Source of the DNA: Flavobacterium hydrophilum | Lineage (GTDB): Bacteria; Bacteroidota; Bacteroidia; Flavobacteriales; Flavobacteriaceae | Length of the DNA: 64,000 nucleotides | Direction of reading: 5' to 3' | Assembly: GCF_003202405.1 (NCBI RefSeq) | Contig: NZ_QJHL01000001.1 | Coordinates: 2,108,001-2,172,000 of the forward strand | In this document: positions 56,303 through 64,000 of the stretch, in pieces | How the letters are laid out: each line of letters starts with the position of its first letter | Position numbering within the stretch: the first letter of the stretch is position 1 | Program-made: the position numbers and the translations under genes | The notes under the pieces: generated by a model | Told to the model about the DNA's origin: nothing | The model's input: only the letters and a program-made list of their open reading frames with translations | Database searches by the model: none

Positions 56303-56758
56303 TTATACGATAAATTCAGGAGGCGGTAAATGAATTTTACCATGAAAACCAAATGAGAATATTTGATTATCAATATAGTTTTTTCTTTTTGCACTAATTT
56401 GAAAGTACAAAACAGGTAAGGAAGCATCTAAAGGTATGAGATAATCTAATGAAGGGACTCCTTTTGCGAGTTTGGTCGTTTTAGTTTCCTTTGTTTCGTA
56501 ATCATCCAATTCTTCCGGAATCCCGTCACAATTGAAAATTTTCTTTAGAATGTTGCAGGTAATTCCGGTAATCGTATTTGTTTGGGCATTATCAGCTATA
56601 ATGCGCCCAAAACTATTTGATATATTAATACTGCTGATTAGAAAGTACCCGATTAGCAACGCCTGAAGGCATTTACATAAGATACTATTTTTAATTCTGC
56701 TCAACATTTTCCTGTCCTTAAAGGGGCGCAAGTTAGGACGAAATTTTATGGCCAACAT
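56303..56758 (-). CDS. Small membrane-associated protein, unknown
   Basis: 151 residues. An N-terminal basic segment leads to a hydrophobic helix (about 30–45, LQALLIGYFLISSINIS), a possible signal or membrane anchor. The mature part has two cysteines (ITCNILKKIFNCDGI), an acidic/Lys/Thr stretch DDYETKETKTTK, and the C-terminus ends HLPPPEFIV. An alternative start at 56707 (134 residues, better preceded by AGGACAGGAAA) is plausible. It lies 105 bp upstream of the ABC gene. No family recognised. It may be co-regulated with the exporter but has no palindrome in front of it. Confidence 0.6.
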   Translation of the reverse strand: MLAIKFRPNLRPFKDRKMLSRIKNSILCKCLQALLIGYFLISSINISNSFGRIIADNAQTNTITGITCNILKKIFNCDGIPEELDDYETKETKTTKLAKGVPSLDYLIPLDASLPVLYFQISAKRKNYIDNQIFSFGFHGKIHLPPPEFIV

Positions 56759-56811
56759 TAAAATAACATTAGAATTGGGTTCTGTTCTGTTATTTTTTTC
56801 TTAATAAGATT

Positions 56812-56842
56812 CAAAAAAAAGCCGGAAGAAAATCTTCCGGCT
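56812..56842 (-). terminator. Strong terminator after the sugar dehydrogenase gene
   Basis: AGCCGGAAGA (56820–56829) and TCTTCCGGCT (56833–56842) form a 10-bp GC-rich stem with a 3-base loop, followed on the minus strand by eight T. It lies 34 bp past the stop at 56877. Confidence 0.9.
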
Positions 56843-56876
56843 ATCAATATGTTAGATAAGCGTTATTCGAAATTAT

Positions 56877-58103
56877 CTATTTTTTATCAATTTTATAGAG
56901 TCTTCCCCCATCGGTTACAGCATACAGAGCTCCGTCATTTCCCTGAGTAATATCTCTAAATCGCTGACCTTCGCTAACTAAAAGCCTTTCTTCACCAATA
57001 ACTCGATTATTTTGAATCGCAAGACGTATAATGTGCTGACCACTCAACGCCCCTATAAATAAGTTATTCTCCCATTCCGGTACACGATTACCTTTATAAA
57101 ATGTCATTCCACTAGGTGATACAACGGGATCCCAGTAATAAACAGGCTGTTCCATACCTTCTTTTTTCTGAATTCCTTCACCAATAGCCTGCCCCTCGTA
57201 TTCTATACCGTAAGTAATTACTGGCCAGCCATAATTTTTACCAGCTACCAGACGATTGATTTCATCTCCTCCGCGTGGTCCATGTTCACTTAACCAGATT
57301 TCGCCTGTAGAAGGATGAATTGCCAATCCTTGCGGATTTCTGTGTCCGTAAGTAAATAATTCAGGTAAAGCATTTGCCTGACTAAAAACAGGATTTCCAG
57401 TTGCCGCCACGCCGTCCTTGTTTATTTTAATAACTTTCCCCAGACTTCCCACAAGTGATTGTGCCAATGGTCTGGTTTGTAAAACAGAACGTTCTCCTGT
57501 ACTAACTACAAGGTTTCCTTGCTTATCAAACAGAATACGTCCACCATAATGCTTCGCACTTGAATTCGCAGGGTTTGCACGATAAATTACCGTTGCTCCT
57601 TCAATTTTTGTTTCATCTGTTGATAATTTGCCTTTGGCAACTGCAGTAACATTTCCGCCTGTTATTGCTTCAGAAAAAACCCAGTAAATCATTCGGTTAG
57701 ATGCAAAATCAGGATCCAGACATAATCCTAGTAAACCTCCCTGCTCTGCTGAATTAACAGTTGGTAAACCTGTGATTTTCGCACTTACTTCACCTGTAAC
57801 TTTCACGATACGCATATTTCCAGCTTTTTCTGTAACTAAAAGTCGGCCATCGGGAAGAGTTTTAACTCCCCATGGACTTACAAGCGCGGAAGTTATCACC
57901 TTTGCTTCATAACTTGTGTTCGTTTGGACACCTGTGATACGGGTTTGTCCTTCGAATGCAGGAGCATAATTTGTATTTGCATCGTTATCTTCAACCGGAT
58001 CAGTTGGCGTACCCGGATTATTCGTGTTTTTATCATCGTTCGAACAGCTAAATAATGTCAATACTGCTATTGAAAGACTTAGAATATAATTAATGCTTTT
58101 CAT
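56877..58103 (-). CDS. PQQ-type soluble aldose/glucose-sorbosone dehydrogenase, lipoprotein
   Basis: 408 residues. Lipobox LFSC (Cys20) is followed by SNDDKNTNN. The rest is a six-bladed propeller of the GSDH family: LVSPWGVKTLPDGRLLVTEK, GGLLGLCLDPDFASNRMIYW, KHYGGRILFDKQGNLVVSTGER, YGHRNPQGLAIHPSTGEIWLSEHGPRGGDE and NNLFIGALSG. The active-site His (in HYGGRI) and the Arg/Asn of GHRNPQ are present. It probably oxidises free aldoses using PQQ in the periplasm or at the surface. It is a single gene with its own terminator, divergent from the ankyrin–DUF2271 operon. The real substrate is not evident. Confidence 0.88.
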   Translation of the reverse strand: MKSINYILSLSIAVLTLFSCSNDDKNTNNPGTPTDPVEDNDANTNYAPAFEGQTRITGVQTNTSYEAKVITSALVSPWGVKTLPDGRLLVTEKAGNMRIVKVTGEVSAKITGLPTVNSAEQGGLLGLCLDPDFASNRMIYWVFSEAITGGNVTAVAKGKLSTDETKIEGATVIYRANPANSSAKHYGGRILFDKQGNLVVSTGERSVLQTRPLAQSLVGSLGKVIKINKDGVAATGNPVFSQANALPELFTYGHRNPQGLAIHPSTGEIWLSEHGPRGGDEINRLVAGKNYGWPVITYGIEYEGQAIGEGIQKKEGMEQPVYYWDPVVSPSGMTFYKGNRVPEWENNLFIGALSGQHIIRLAIQNNRVIGEERLLVSEGQRFRDITQGNDGALYAVTDGGRLYKIDKK

Positions 58104-58309
58104 GGAATTTTGGAATTAAAAATTAATAATATTTTTTCTAAAATAATTTGTCTTCATACTTAACTTCAAAAATTCAAAATTTTAGTCAAAAAAAATTATA
58201 TAATTAATTCTTTATTTTATATAATTTCTCAAAAATTATTTTTAATCTCAAAAATTGAGAACAGTTTATTATATAAGCCTCAAATTCGAAGCTTTTAAAT
58301 ATAAATAAA

Positions 58310-58339
58310 TTGTTATTGTATTATTTATTTTTATATTTG
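58310..58339 (+). promoter_or_regulatory. Bacteroidetes-type promoter for the flavin-transfer operon
   Basis: TTG (58310–58312) is followed after 19 bases by a perfect −7 box TATATTTG (58332–58339). The ATG of the ankyrin gene is at 58453, so the leader is about 107 nt. Confidence 0.65.
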
Positions 58340-58452
58340 CGTTATTTTTATTTATTCTAAATAATTAAAAAATTCAGCAAATTTTAAACCTTTTGGATCC
58401 TGAAGTATCTAATGACCATCCGATACTTTTGCCAAAACTTATTTACCATTTT

Positions 58453-59958
58453 ATGAAAAATAATCTACTTGTTTCTTTTGCTTTAGCAGTCTCTTTATTT
58501 GTAAACGCCCAGCAAAAAAATACTTTATTAGACCAGTCTTTCTGGAAAACAGCTCCCAATGTCGAAACTGTGAAGGCAGAAATAGCAAAAGGCAACAGCC
58601 CTTCCGCCTCAACAGCCAATGCTTTTGATGTAGTGGTTATGGCAATTAATAATGATGCTCCCACAGAAACAATCAAATTCTTATTAGAGCAACCGGGCAA
58701 TGAAGTAAACAAACCTACTCATGATAACCGAATTTATCTTCACTGGGCTTCTGGAAAAGGAAATGTAGAAATCGTAAAATACCTTATAGCCAAAGGATCT
58801 GATGTAAATTTAGAAGACAGCCACGGCTCGTTTCCTGTAACAGCAGCAGCCAGCAGTGGCCAAAGCAATCCTGAAATTTATAATGCTTTTTTTAAAGCCG
58901 GAATAGATCCTAAGAAAAAATACCAAAATGGTGCTAACTTATTATTATTATCCATCTCATCTGACAAAGAGTTAAAAGCAGCTGAATATTTTATTACGAA
59001 AGGAATGTCTTTAAAAGATGTGGACAGCGAGGGAAATACTGCTTTTACATATGCTGCAAGATCAGGAAATATACCATTACTGAAAAAACTTCTTGAAAAA
59101 GGAGTTAAACCAAATGATAATTCGCTTTTTACTGCCGCACAAGGAAGCCGCAGAGAAAGCAACACAATCGAAACCTACAAATATCTGGTTGAAGAAGTAA
59201 AAATTAAACCAACTGCATTAAATAATTCCGGGCAAAATGTTTTACATCTTTTGGCAGGAAAACCAAATCAGACAGAAATTATCAAATATTTCATAAGCAA
59301 AGGAGCTGATCCTAACAAAGCAGACAAGGAAGGAACTACTCCTTTAATGGCTGCAGCTTCTGCAAGGGAAACCTCTGCTTTGGAACTTTTCCTTTCTACT
59401 ACAAAAAACGTAAATCTTCAAAATTTGAAAGGCGAATCTGCATTGACAAATGCAATAAAATACGGTAGTCCTGAAGTTGTAAGCTTACTTTTAGCTAAAG
59501 CCGATGTCAATGTAAAAGACAAAGACGGTAACAATTTAGGTGTTTATCTTGTTCAGTCGTATCGTCCGCAAATCATGGGACGCGGTCAGGAAGGAGCAAA
59601 TGCAAAACAAGATCCTTTTGCTGCTAAAGTGAAATTGTTACAGGATAAAGGACTAAACTTAGCCACTCCTCAAAAAGACGGAAACACGTTATACCATGTA
59701 GCCATTATCAAAAATGATTTAAGCTTACTCAAAAAAATTGCTGATTTAAACATCGATATCAATGCCAAAAACAAAGACGGATTAACGGCTCTGCATAAAG
59801 CTGCAATGATCTCTAAAGATGATGCAATCCTGAAATACCTTTTATCAATCGGTGCTAAAAAAGAAATTATCACCGAATTTGACGAGAGTGCTTATGCTTT
59901 AGCAAAAGAAAATGAGTCACTTACAAAAAGTAATATTTCAGTTGAATTTTTAAAGTAA
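58453..59958 (+). CDS. Secreted ankyrin-repeat protein
   Basis: About 501 residues from the ATG at 58453, giving a signal peptide (about 1–20); an upstream in-frame ATG at 58393 would add 20 hydrophilic residues before it. Eleven or so ankyrin repeats follow (IYLHWASGKGNVEIVKYLIA, NTAFTYAARSGNIPLLKKLL, TPLMAAASARETSALELFL, TALHKAAMISKDDAILKYLL). It is first in an operon with DUF2271, PepSY-reductase and ApbE genes (57, 27 and 14 bp gaps). Probably a periplasmic protein-binding factor of the redox module; precise role unknown. Confidence 0.8.
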   Translation: MKNNLLVSFALAVSLFVNAQQKNTLLDQSFWKTAPNVETVKAEIAKGNSPSASTANAFDVVVMAINNDAPTETIKFLLEQPGNEVNKPTHDNRIYLHWASGKGNVEIVKYLIAKGSDVNLEDSHGSFPVTAAASSGQSNPEIYNAFFKAGIDPKKKYQNGANLLLLSISSDKELKAAEYFITKGMSLKDVDSEGNTAFTYAARSGNIPLLKKLLEKGVKPNDNSLFTAAQGSRRESNTIETYKYLVEEVKIKPTALNNSGQNVLHLLAGKPNQTEIIKYFISKGADPNKADKEGTTPLMAAASARETSALELFLSTTKNVNLQNLKGESALTNAIKYGSPEVVSLLLAKADVNVKDKDGNNLGVYLVQSYRPQIMGRGQEGANAKQDPFAAKVKLLQDKGLNLATPQKDGNTLYHVAIIKNDLSLLKKIADLNIDINAKNKDGLTALHKAAMISKDDAILKYLLSIGAKKEIITEFDESAYALAKENESLTKSNISVEFLK

Positions 59959-60015
59959 ACACTCATTCAATTCCAATTTTTAAATTCCAATTCCAATAAA
60001 ATAAATCAATTTCAA

Positions 60016-60498
60016 ATGAAATCTATAATTAAAACTGCTCTTACGGGCGCCCTTATATGCCTTGTTTCTTTTAATATAAACGCACAGTCCTCAAAATACA
60101 AATGCATGCTTCAAATGTCAAACTATATGGGCGAAGGAGCATACATAGTAGTATCACTAATCAATGCTAAAGGAGAGTATGAAAAAACGCTTTATGTGAT
60201 GGGAGATGATAAAAAATGGTACAGCAGCCTCAAAGAATGGAATAAATTTCATGCCAAAAAAGGAGATGATATTAGTGCCAAGACGGGAGCATCAGTTACT
60301 GGTGGTGACCGCAGCATCACTACCATAGAAATTGAAGATTCTAAAATTAATAAAGGTTACAAATTACGTTTTGAATCGGCTGTTGAAGATCAGAAATACT
60401 ATGTAAACGATCTTGAAATTCCACTTACAGCAGCAGGAATTGCTGAAAAAACAGAAGGCAAAGGATACATTAGATACGTAAGACTGAACAAAATATAA
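60016..60498 (+). CDS. DUF2271 periplasmic protein, predicted FMN-flavinylated
   Basis: 160 residues with a signal peptide (about 1–23). The mature part is a small beta-sandwich: YIVVSLINAKGEYEKTLYVMGDD, then KKGDDISAKTGASVTGGDRS, where TGASVT at residues 90–95 fits the ApbE flavinylation pattern [ST]GA[ST]x[ST]. The threonine at residue 90 or 95 would carry the FMN; which one cannot be settled here. It lies between the ankyrin and PepSY-reductase genes and its operon includes apbE, which supplies the FMN. The role as a periplasmic electron carrier is inferred from motif plus context. Confidence 0.8.
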   Translation: MKSIIKTALTGALICLVSFNINAQSSKYKCMLQMSNYMGEGAYIVVSLINAKGEYEKTLYVMGDDKKWYSSLKEWNKFHAKKGDDISAKTGASVTGGDRSITTIEIEDSKINKGYKLRFESAVEDQKYYVNDLEIPLTAAGIAEKTEGKGYIRYVRLNKI

Positions 60499-60525
60499 TA
60501 CGATTACATTTTTAGAATACAAGCA

Positions 60526-62709
60526 ATGACTCTTTCTTTCTGGCGCTACGCACATCTGGCTCTGGCCTTATTTTCTTCTGTTTTTTTAATTTTGGCTTCG
60601 GTAACCGGAATCATTCTGGCAGTCGATGCGGCACAGGAAAAAACTTTGCCGTACAAAACAGCCAATTTCGATCAGATAACTTTAGGAGAAACACTGCCAG
60701 TAATAAGAAAAGTGTACCCGGAAATTACGGAGCTTAGTATCGATTATAATCAGTTTGTTACTTTGCAGGCAATCGATGAGGACGGAAATGATATCAATGC
60801 CTATATTGATCCTAAAACCGGTAAAACTTTAGGAACACCGGTTAAAAAAAACGAATTTATTCAATGGATTACAGGTTTTCACCGCTCTTTGTTTCTTCAT
60901 GAAGCAGGACGATTTTTTGTGGGCGTAATCTCTTTTTGCTTAGTATTAATATCAATTTCGGGTTTTGTGCTTGTCTTAAAAAGACAGCGCGGAATCCGAA
61001 ATTTCTTTTCTAAAGTTATCAAGGAATATTTTGCCCAGTACTATCATGTCGTTTTAGGGCGACTGGCTTTAATTCCGATTTTGATTATTGCAGTAACAGG
61101 AACTTATTTGTCACTGGAAAGATTTAACTTTTTTATGGGTGATGAAAAAGCCAAACCTGTAAAAACAGCACTTTCGGCTGAAGCAAAAAAAACTTCCATC
61201 TTTGAAAACACACTCCTTTCTGACGTAAAAAAAATCGAATTCCCTTTTACGGATGATCCCGAAGAATATTACATTATCGAATTAAAAGACCGCGAGATTG
61301 AAGTCAATCAGGTTACCGGAGCCGTTATTTCACAAAAATATTCTCCTGTTACCGTTCAGTTATCAGCGTTGAGTCTTGATCTTCATACGGGAAGAATAAA
61401 TGCGGTCTGGGCTATCATTTTGGCTTTAGCCTGTATCAATATCCTTTTCTTTATTTATTCCGGATTTGCAATTACTTTAAAACGAAGATCCAGCCGTATA
61501 AAAAACAAATACAAAGTCCACGAAAGCAGTATCATTCTTTTAGTTGGTTCTGAAAATGGAAGCACTTTCAGGTTTGCCAATGCAATTCTGAAGCAATTAA
61601 CAGATCAGGGACACAAAGCTTTTATATCCGAATTAAACCGCTTTTCTGCTTATCCGAAAGCTGAGCATATTATTATCTTTTCTTCGACGCATGGTTTAGG
61701 AGATGCCCCTTCAAACGGAACTCAGTTTAAATCGCTTTTGCACAAGCAGCACCAACAACAGAAAATCAATTTTTCCGTAGTGGGCTTTGGTTCAGAATCC
61801 TATCCTGATTTTTGCCAATTTGGAATTGAAATCGATCACCTTTTAGAAAATCAAAACTGGACAGAACGTTTTCTTGAATTACAGACTGTCAATGATAAAT
61901 CGGCTGTTGAGTTTGTAAACTGGGTTAAATTGTGGAGTAAAAAAACAGGAATCCAGCTGGCAACAACTCCATCTTTATACAACCATGTTCCAAAAGGACT
62001 ACAAAAGCTAATGGTGTTAGACAAAACAGCAATTTCTGAAACTGAGCATACTTTTATTATCACCTTACGTGCCAATATGCGTGCGAAATTCAGTTCAGGA
62101 GATTTACTCGCTATTTATCCCGCGAACGATTCCCGTGAACGCCTCTATTCTATTGGAAATCATTCAGGAAACATACAATTGGTTGTTAAACTGCATCCTC
62201 ACGGATTAGGTTCGGGATTTTTGAATAATCTTGAAGCCGGAAATACCATTAAAGCCCGAATCATAAACAATAAAGCTTTTCACTTTCCGACAAAAGCTCC
62301 AAAAGTGGCTCTGATTTCCAACGGAACCGGGATTGCTCCTTTTCTTGGAATGATCGAGCAAAACAAGAAAAAAACAGAAACCCATTTATACTGCGGTTTT
62401 AAAATGGAAACCGAAACCGTTTCAGGTTATAAAAAGTTTTCATCTGAAATGATTCAGAAACATAAACTTACGAGTTTTCATCTCGCACTTTCGCGTGAAG
62501 CGGAACATATCTATGTGATGGATTTGATAAAACGTGATGCCTCTTTTTTTGTTGGTTTATTACAGCAAGGCGGCGTTATCATGATTTGTGGTTCGCTTGC
62601 CATGCAAAAAGATGTGGAAGCAATTCTGCACGAATTATGTCTGGAAAGAAATATCAAAAATCTTTATGATTATAAGAAAAACGGACAGTTACTAACTGAT
62701 TGTTATTAA
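60526..62709 (+). CDS. PepSY–flavodoxin–NADPH reductase membrane fusion
   Basis: 727 residues. N-terminal PepSY-type membrane part (about 1–320) with four or more hydrophobic helices near 10–30, 138–160, 185–205 and 300–320, and two PepSY-like segments between. From about 333 a flavodoxin-like domain follows (LLVGSENGSTFRFANAIL, SSTHGLGDAPSNGTQF), then a ferredoxin-NADP reductase module (about 495–727) with RLYSIGNHSG for FAD, SNGTGIAPFLGM for NADPH, and CGSLAMQKDVEAIL. It could move electrons from cytosolic NADPH across the membrane, possibly to the flavinylated DUF2271 protein. The stop overlaps no gene; apbE starts 14 bp later. Confidence 0.85.
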   Translation: MTLSFWRYAHLALALFSSVFLILASVTGIILAVDAAQEKTLPYKTANFDQITLGETLPVIRKVYPEITELSIDYNQFVTLQAIDEDGNDINAYIDPKTGKTLGTPVKKNEFIQWITGFHRSLFLHEAGRFFVGVISFCLVLISISGFVLVLKRQRGIRNFFSKVIKEYFAQYYHVVLGRLALIPILIIAVTGTYLSLERFNFFMGDEKAKPVKTALSAEAKKTSIFENTLLSDVKKIEFPFTDDPEEYYIIELKDREIEVNQVTGAVISQKYSPVTVQLSALSLDLHTGRINAVWAIILALACINILFFIYSGFAITLKRRSSRIKNKYKVHESSIILLVGSENGSTFRFANAILKQLTDQGHKAFISELNRFSAYPKAEHIIIFSSTHGLGDAPSNGTQFKSLLHKQHQQQKINFSVVGFGSESYPDFCQFGIEIDHLLENQNWTERFLELQTVNDKSAVEFVNWVKLWSKKTGIQLATTPSLYNHVPKGLQKLMVLDKTAISETEHTFIITLRANMRAKFSSGDLLAIYPANDSRERLYSIGNHSGNIQLVVKLHPHGLGSGFLNNLEAGNTIKARIINNKAFHFPTKAPKVALISNGTGIAPFLGMIEQNKKKTETHLYCGFKMETETVSGYKKFSSEMIQKHKLTSFHLALSREAEHIYVMDLIKRDASFFVGLLQQGGVIMICGSLAMQKDVEAILHELCLERNIKNLYDYKKNGQLLTDCY

Positions 62710-62723
62710 TATTTTTATACCAA

Positions 62724-63728
62724 ATGAAATCATCGCATTATAAAATATTATTTCTTTTTATATTTATTTCAAGTCTTTCGGGGCATTCGCAAGTGTTGCG
62801 TAAAAGAACGACTTTGCTAATGGGTGGACGATTTGATATTAGCATTGTTGCAAATGATTCCTTGACTGCTGAGCAAAATATAAACGAGGTAATTGCAGAA
62901 ATCAGTCGTATCGAAAGCCTGATTTCAGATTGGAAACCTGATTCACAGGTTTCTGAAGTAAATCAAAATGCTGGAATCAAACCCATAAAAGTGGATCGGG
63001 AAGTTTTTGAACTGACGCAAAGAGCTATTCGATTTTCTGAAATTACCAATGGTGGTTTTGATATTAGTTTTGCTGCCTTAGACCGTGTTTGGAAATTTGA
63101 CGGATCGATGACCGAAATGCCTTCGGCGGAAGCCATAAAAAAATCGGTAGCCAAAGTTGGTTATAAAAATATCATTTTAGATAGTGTAAACTCAACCATT
63201 TTTCTGAAATTAAAAGGAATGAAAATTGGCTTTGGCGCTCTGGGAGAAGGATACGCAACGGATAAATGCCGAAGCATGATGCTCGCAAAAGGCATAAAAG
63301 CCGGAATCATAAACGGATCGGGCGATATGAGTACCTGGGGAAAACAGCCCAACGGACAAGACTGGAAAATCGGAATTACGAATCCCTTTAAACCTGAAAA
63401 ATTGTTAGCAGTTGTTCCTTTGAATGAGGGTGCTGTAACCACATCAGGCAATTATGAAAAATATGTTGTTTTTAACGGCAAACGATATTCTCACATTATA
63501 AATCCTGCAACGGGCTATCCTGCAACTGGTTTATGCAGTGTTACTGTTTTTGGTCCCAATGCCGAAACTGCCAACGGATTAAGTACTTCGATAATGGTTT
63601 TAGGAAAGGATGATGGTTTGTTTTTACTTCAAAAATTCCCTGAATACAGCTGTTTAATGATTACGGATAATGGAAAAGTAATAAAATCTAAAAATTTTAA
63701 GATTTCTAAACTCAAAGCTAAATTGTAA
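62724..63728 (+). CDS. apbE: ApbE FAD:protein FMN transferase
   Basis: About 334 residues from the ATG at 62724; an upstream in-frame start at 62700 would overlap the reductase gene and bury the signal peptide. Signal peptide is about 1–23, with no lipobox. ApbE motifs are present: MGGRFDISIVA, RIESLISDWKPDS, IGFGALGEGYATDK, GDMSTWGKQPNG, GAVTTSGNYEKY and HIINPATGYPATGL. In the usual ADALST Mg2+-site motif this protein reads TANGLST, with Asn replacing Asp. It transfers FMN from FAD onto Ser/Thr in exported proteins, here most likely the DUF2271 protein. Confidence 0.9.
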   Translation: MKSSHYKILFLFIFISSLSGHSQVLRKRTTLLMGGRFDISIVANDSLTAEQNINEVIAEISRIESLISDWKPDSQVSEVNQNAGIKPIKVDREVFELTQRAIRFSEITNGGFDISFAALDRVWKFDGSMTEMPSAEAIKKSVAKVGYKNIILDSVNSTIFLKLKGMKIGFGALGEGYATDKCRSMMLAKGIKAGIINGSGDMSTWGKQPNGQDWKIGITNPFKPEKLLAVVPLNEGAVTTSGNYEKYVVFNGKRYSHIINPATGYPATGLCSVTVFGPNAETANGLSTSIMVLGKDDGLFLLQKFPEYSCLMITDNGKVIKSKNFKISKLKAKL

Positions 63729-63746
63729 TGTTACTTTGGTTTAATA

Positions 63747-63778
63747 TAGACCACCTTAAAATTTAAATCAATGGTCTA
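63747..63778. repeat. Inverted repeat between convergent genes
   Basis: TAGACCA (63747–63753) and TGGTCTA (63772–63778) flank an 18-base AT-rich loop in the 68-bp gap between apbE and the partial gene. No T-run follows closely, so terminator function is uncertain. Confidence 0.4.
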
Positions 63779-63796
63779 AATTTGCTTTGATTACTG

Positions 63797-64000
63797 CTAA
63801 CTATAGTATTTTCCAATAACCTTATTGATCATATTTTCAGCAAGCAAAAATTGATCTTCCTTCCAAACCGTTTTATCATAATTCCTTAATTGATGAATCT
63901 TTTGATTTAATTTTCTAAGTAGATCAAGACTTGGTTGACGTATGTTTTCTACATACATTATATCTTGAATAATCCAATCAGCATCTTCCAATTCTAATAA
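63797..64000 (-). CDS. Unknown protein, C-terminal part (runs off right edge)
   Basis: The frame is open from base 64000 down to the stop at 63797 (67 codons), so only the C-terminus is in the window; the apparent TTG start at 63991 is not needed. It is helical and charged (WIIQDIMYVENIRQPSLDLL, RKLNQKIHQLRNYDK, AENMINKVIGKYYS). No family recognised. It converges with apbE. Confidence 0.5.
   Translation of the reverse strand, partial: LLELEDADWIIQDIMYVENIRQPSLDLLRKLNQKIHQLRNYDKTVWKEDQFLLAENMINKVIGKYYS

Overview
The window reads as a chromosomal segment of a Bacteroidota bacterium, most likely Flavobacterium or a close relative. It is AT-rich. It carries SusC/SusD pairs, a hybrid two-component sensor/AraC regulator, type IX secretion (T9SS) C-terminal sorting domains and Bacteroidetes-type promoters (TAnnTTTG −7 boxes). 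Nearly all genes are on the minus strand. No tRNA, rRNA, CRISPR array or insertion sequence was seen.

Region 1 (1–28.5 kb) is a polysaccharide utilisation locus. On the minus strand, in transcription order, it has an MFS sugar porter, a cytoplasmic DUF5107–TPR protein, a GH2 enzyme, a surface glycan-binding lipoprotein, SusC, SusD, two tandem GH30 enzymes, a GH2 beta-galactosidase, a GH27 alpha-galactosidase-family enzyme and a GH43-like–GH51 arabinofuranosidase that runs off the left edge. An AraC regulator is divergent from the porter, and a hybrid two-component sensor (HTCS) follows. The enzyme set fits an arabinose-decorated beta-galactan (type II arabinogalactan side chains). A terminator followed by a fresh promoter separates GH27–GH51 from the rest.

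Region 2 (28.7–37.0 kb) is a vitamin B12 uptake operon behind a clear cobalamin riboswitch: BtuB (TonB-dependent transporter), BtuG-like propeller lipoprotein, three paralogous PKD-like surface lipoproteins, and a BtuH-like DUF4465 lipoprotein, closed by a strong terminator.

Region 3 (37.2–56.8 kb) is the least familiar part. A NarL-type response regulator and two TPR sensor kinases sit among two paralogous T9SS-secreted proteins, a small membrane coiled-coil protein, secreted MORN/zinc-finger, WG-repeat, TPR and hypothetical proteins, and an ABC–HlyD–TolC export operon whose ATPase has unusual catalytic motifs. Each transcription unit here is preceded by a copy of one 20-bp palindrome, AATACGACAAATGCCGTATT. 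The copies lie at an almost fixed distance from the start codon and from a −7-like box. I read this as a self-contained regulon under the local two-component system; this is the best candidate for an undescribed system in the window.

Region 4 (56.9–64 kb) has a PQQ-type sugar dehydrogenase lipoprotein (minus), then a plus-strand operon: secreted ankyrin protein, DUF2271 protein with an FMN-flavinylation-like motif, a PepSY–flavodoxin–NADPH reductase membrane fusion, and ApbE, the flavin transferase. This looks like an extracytosolic flavin-based electron-transfer module. A partial unknown gene closes the window.
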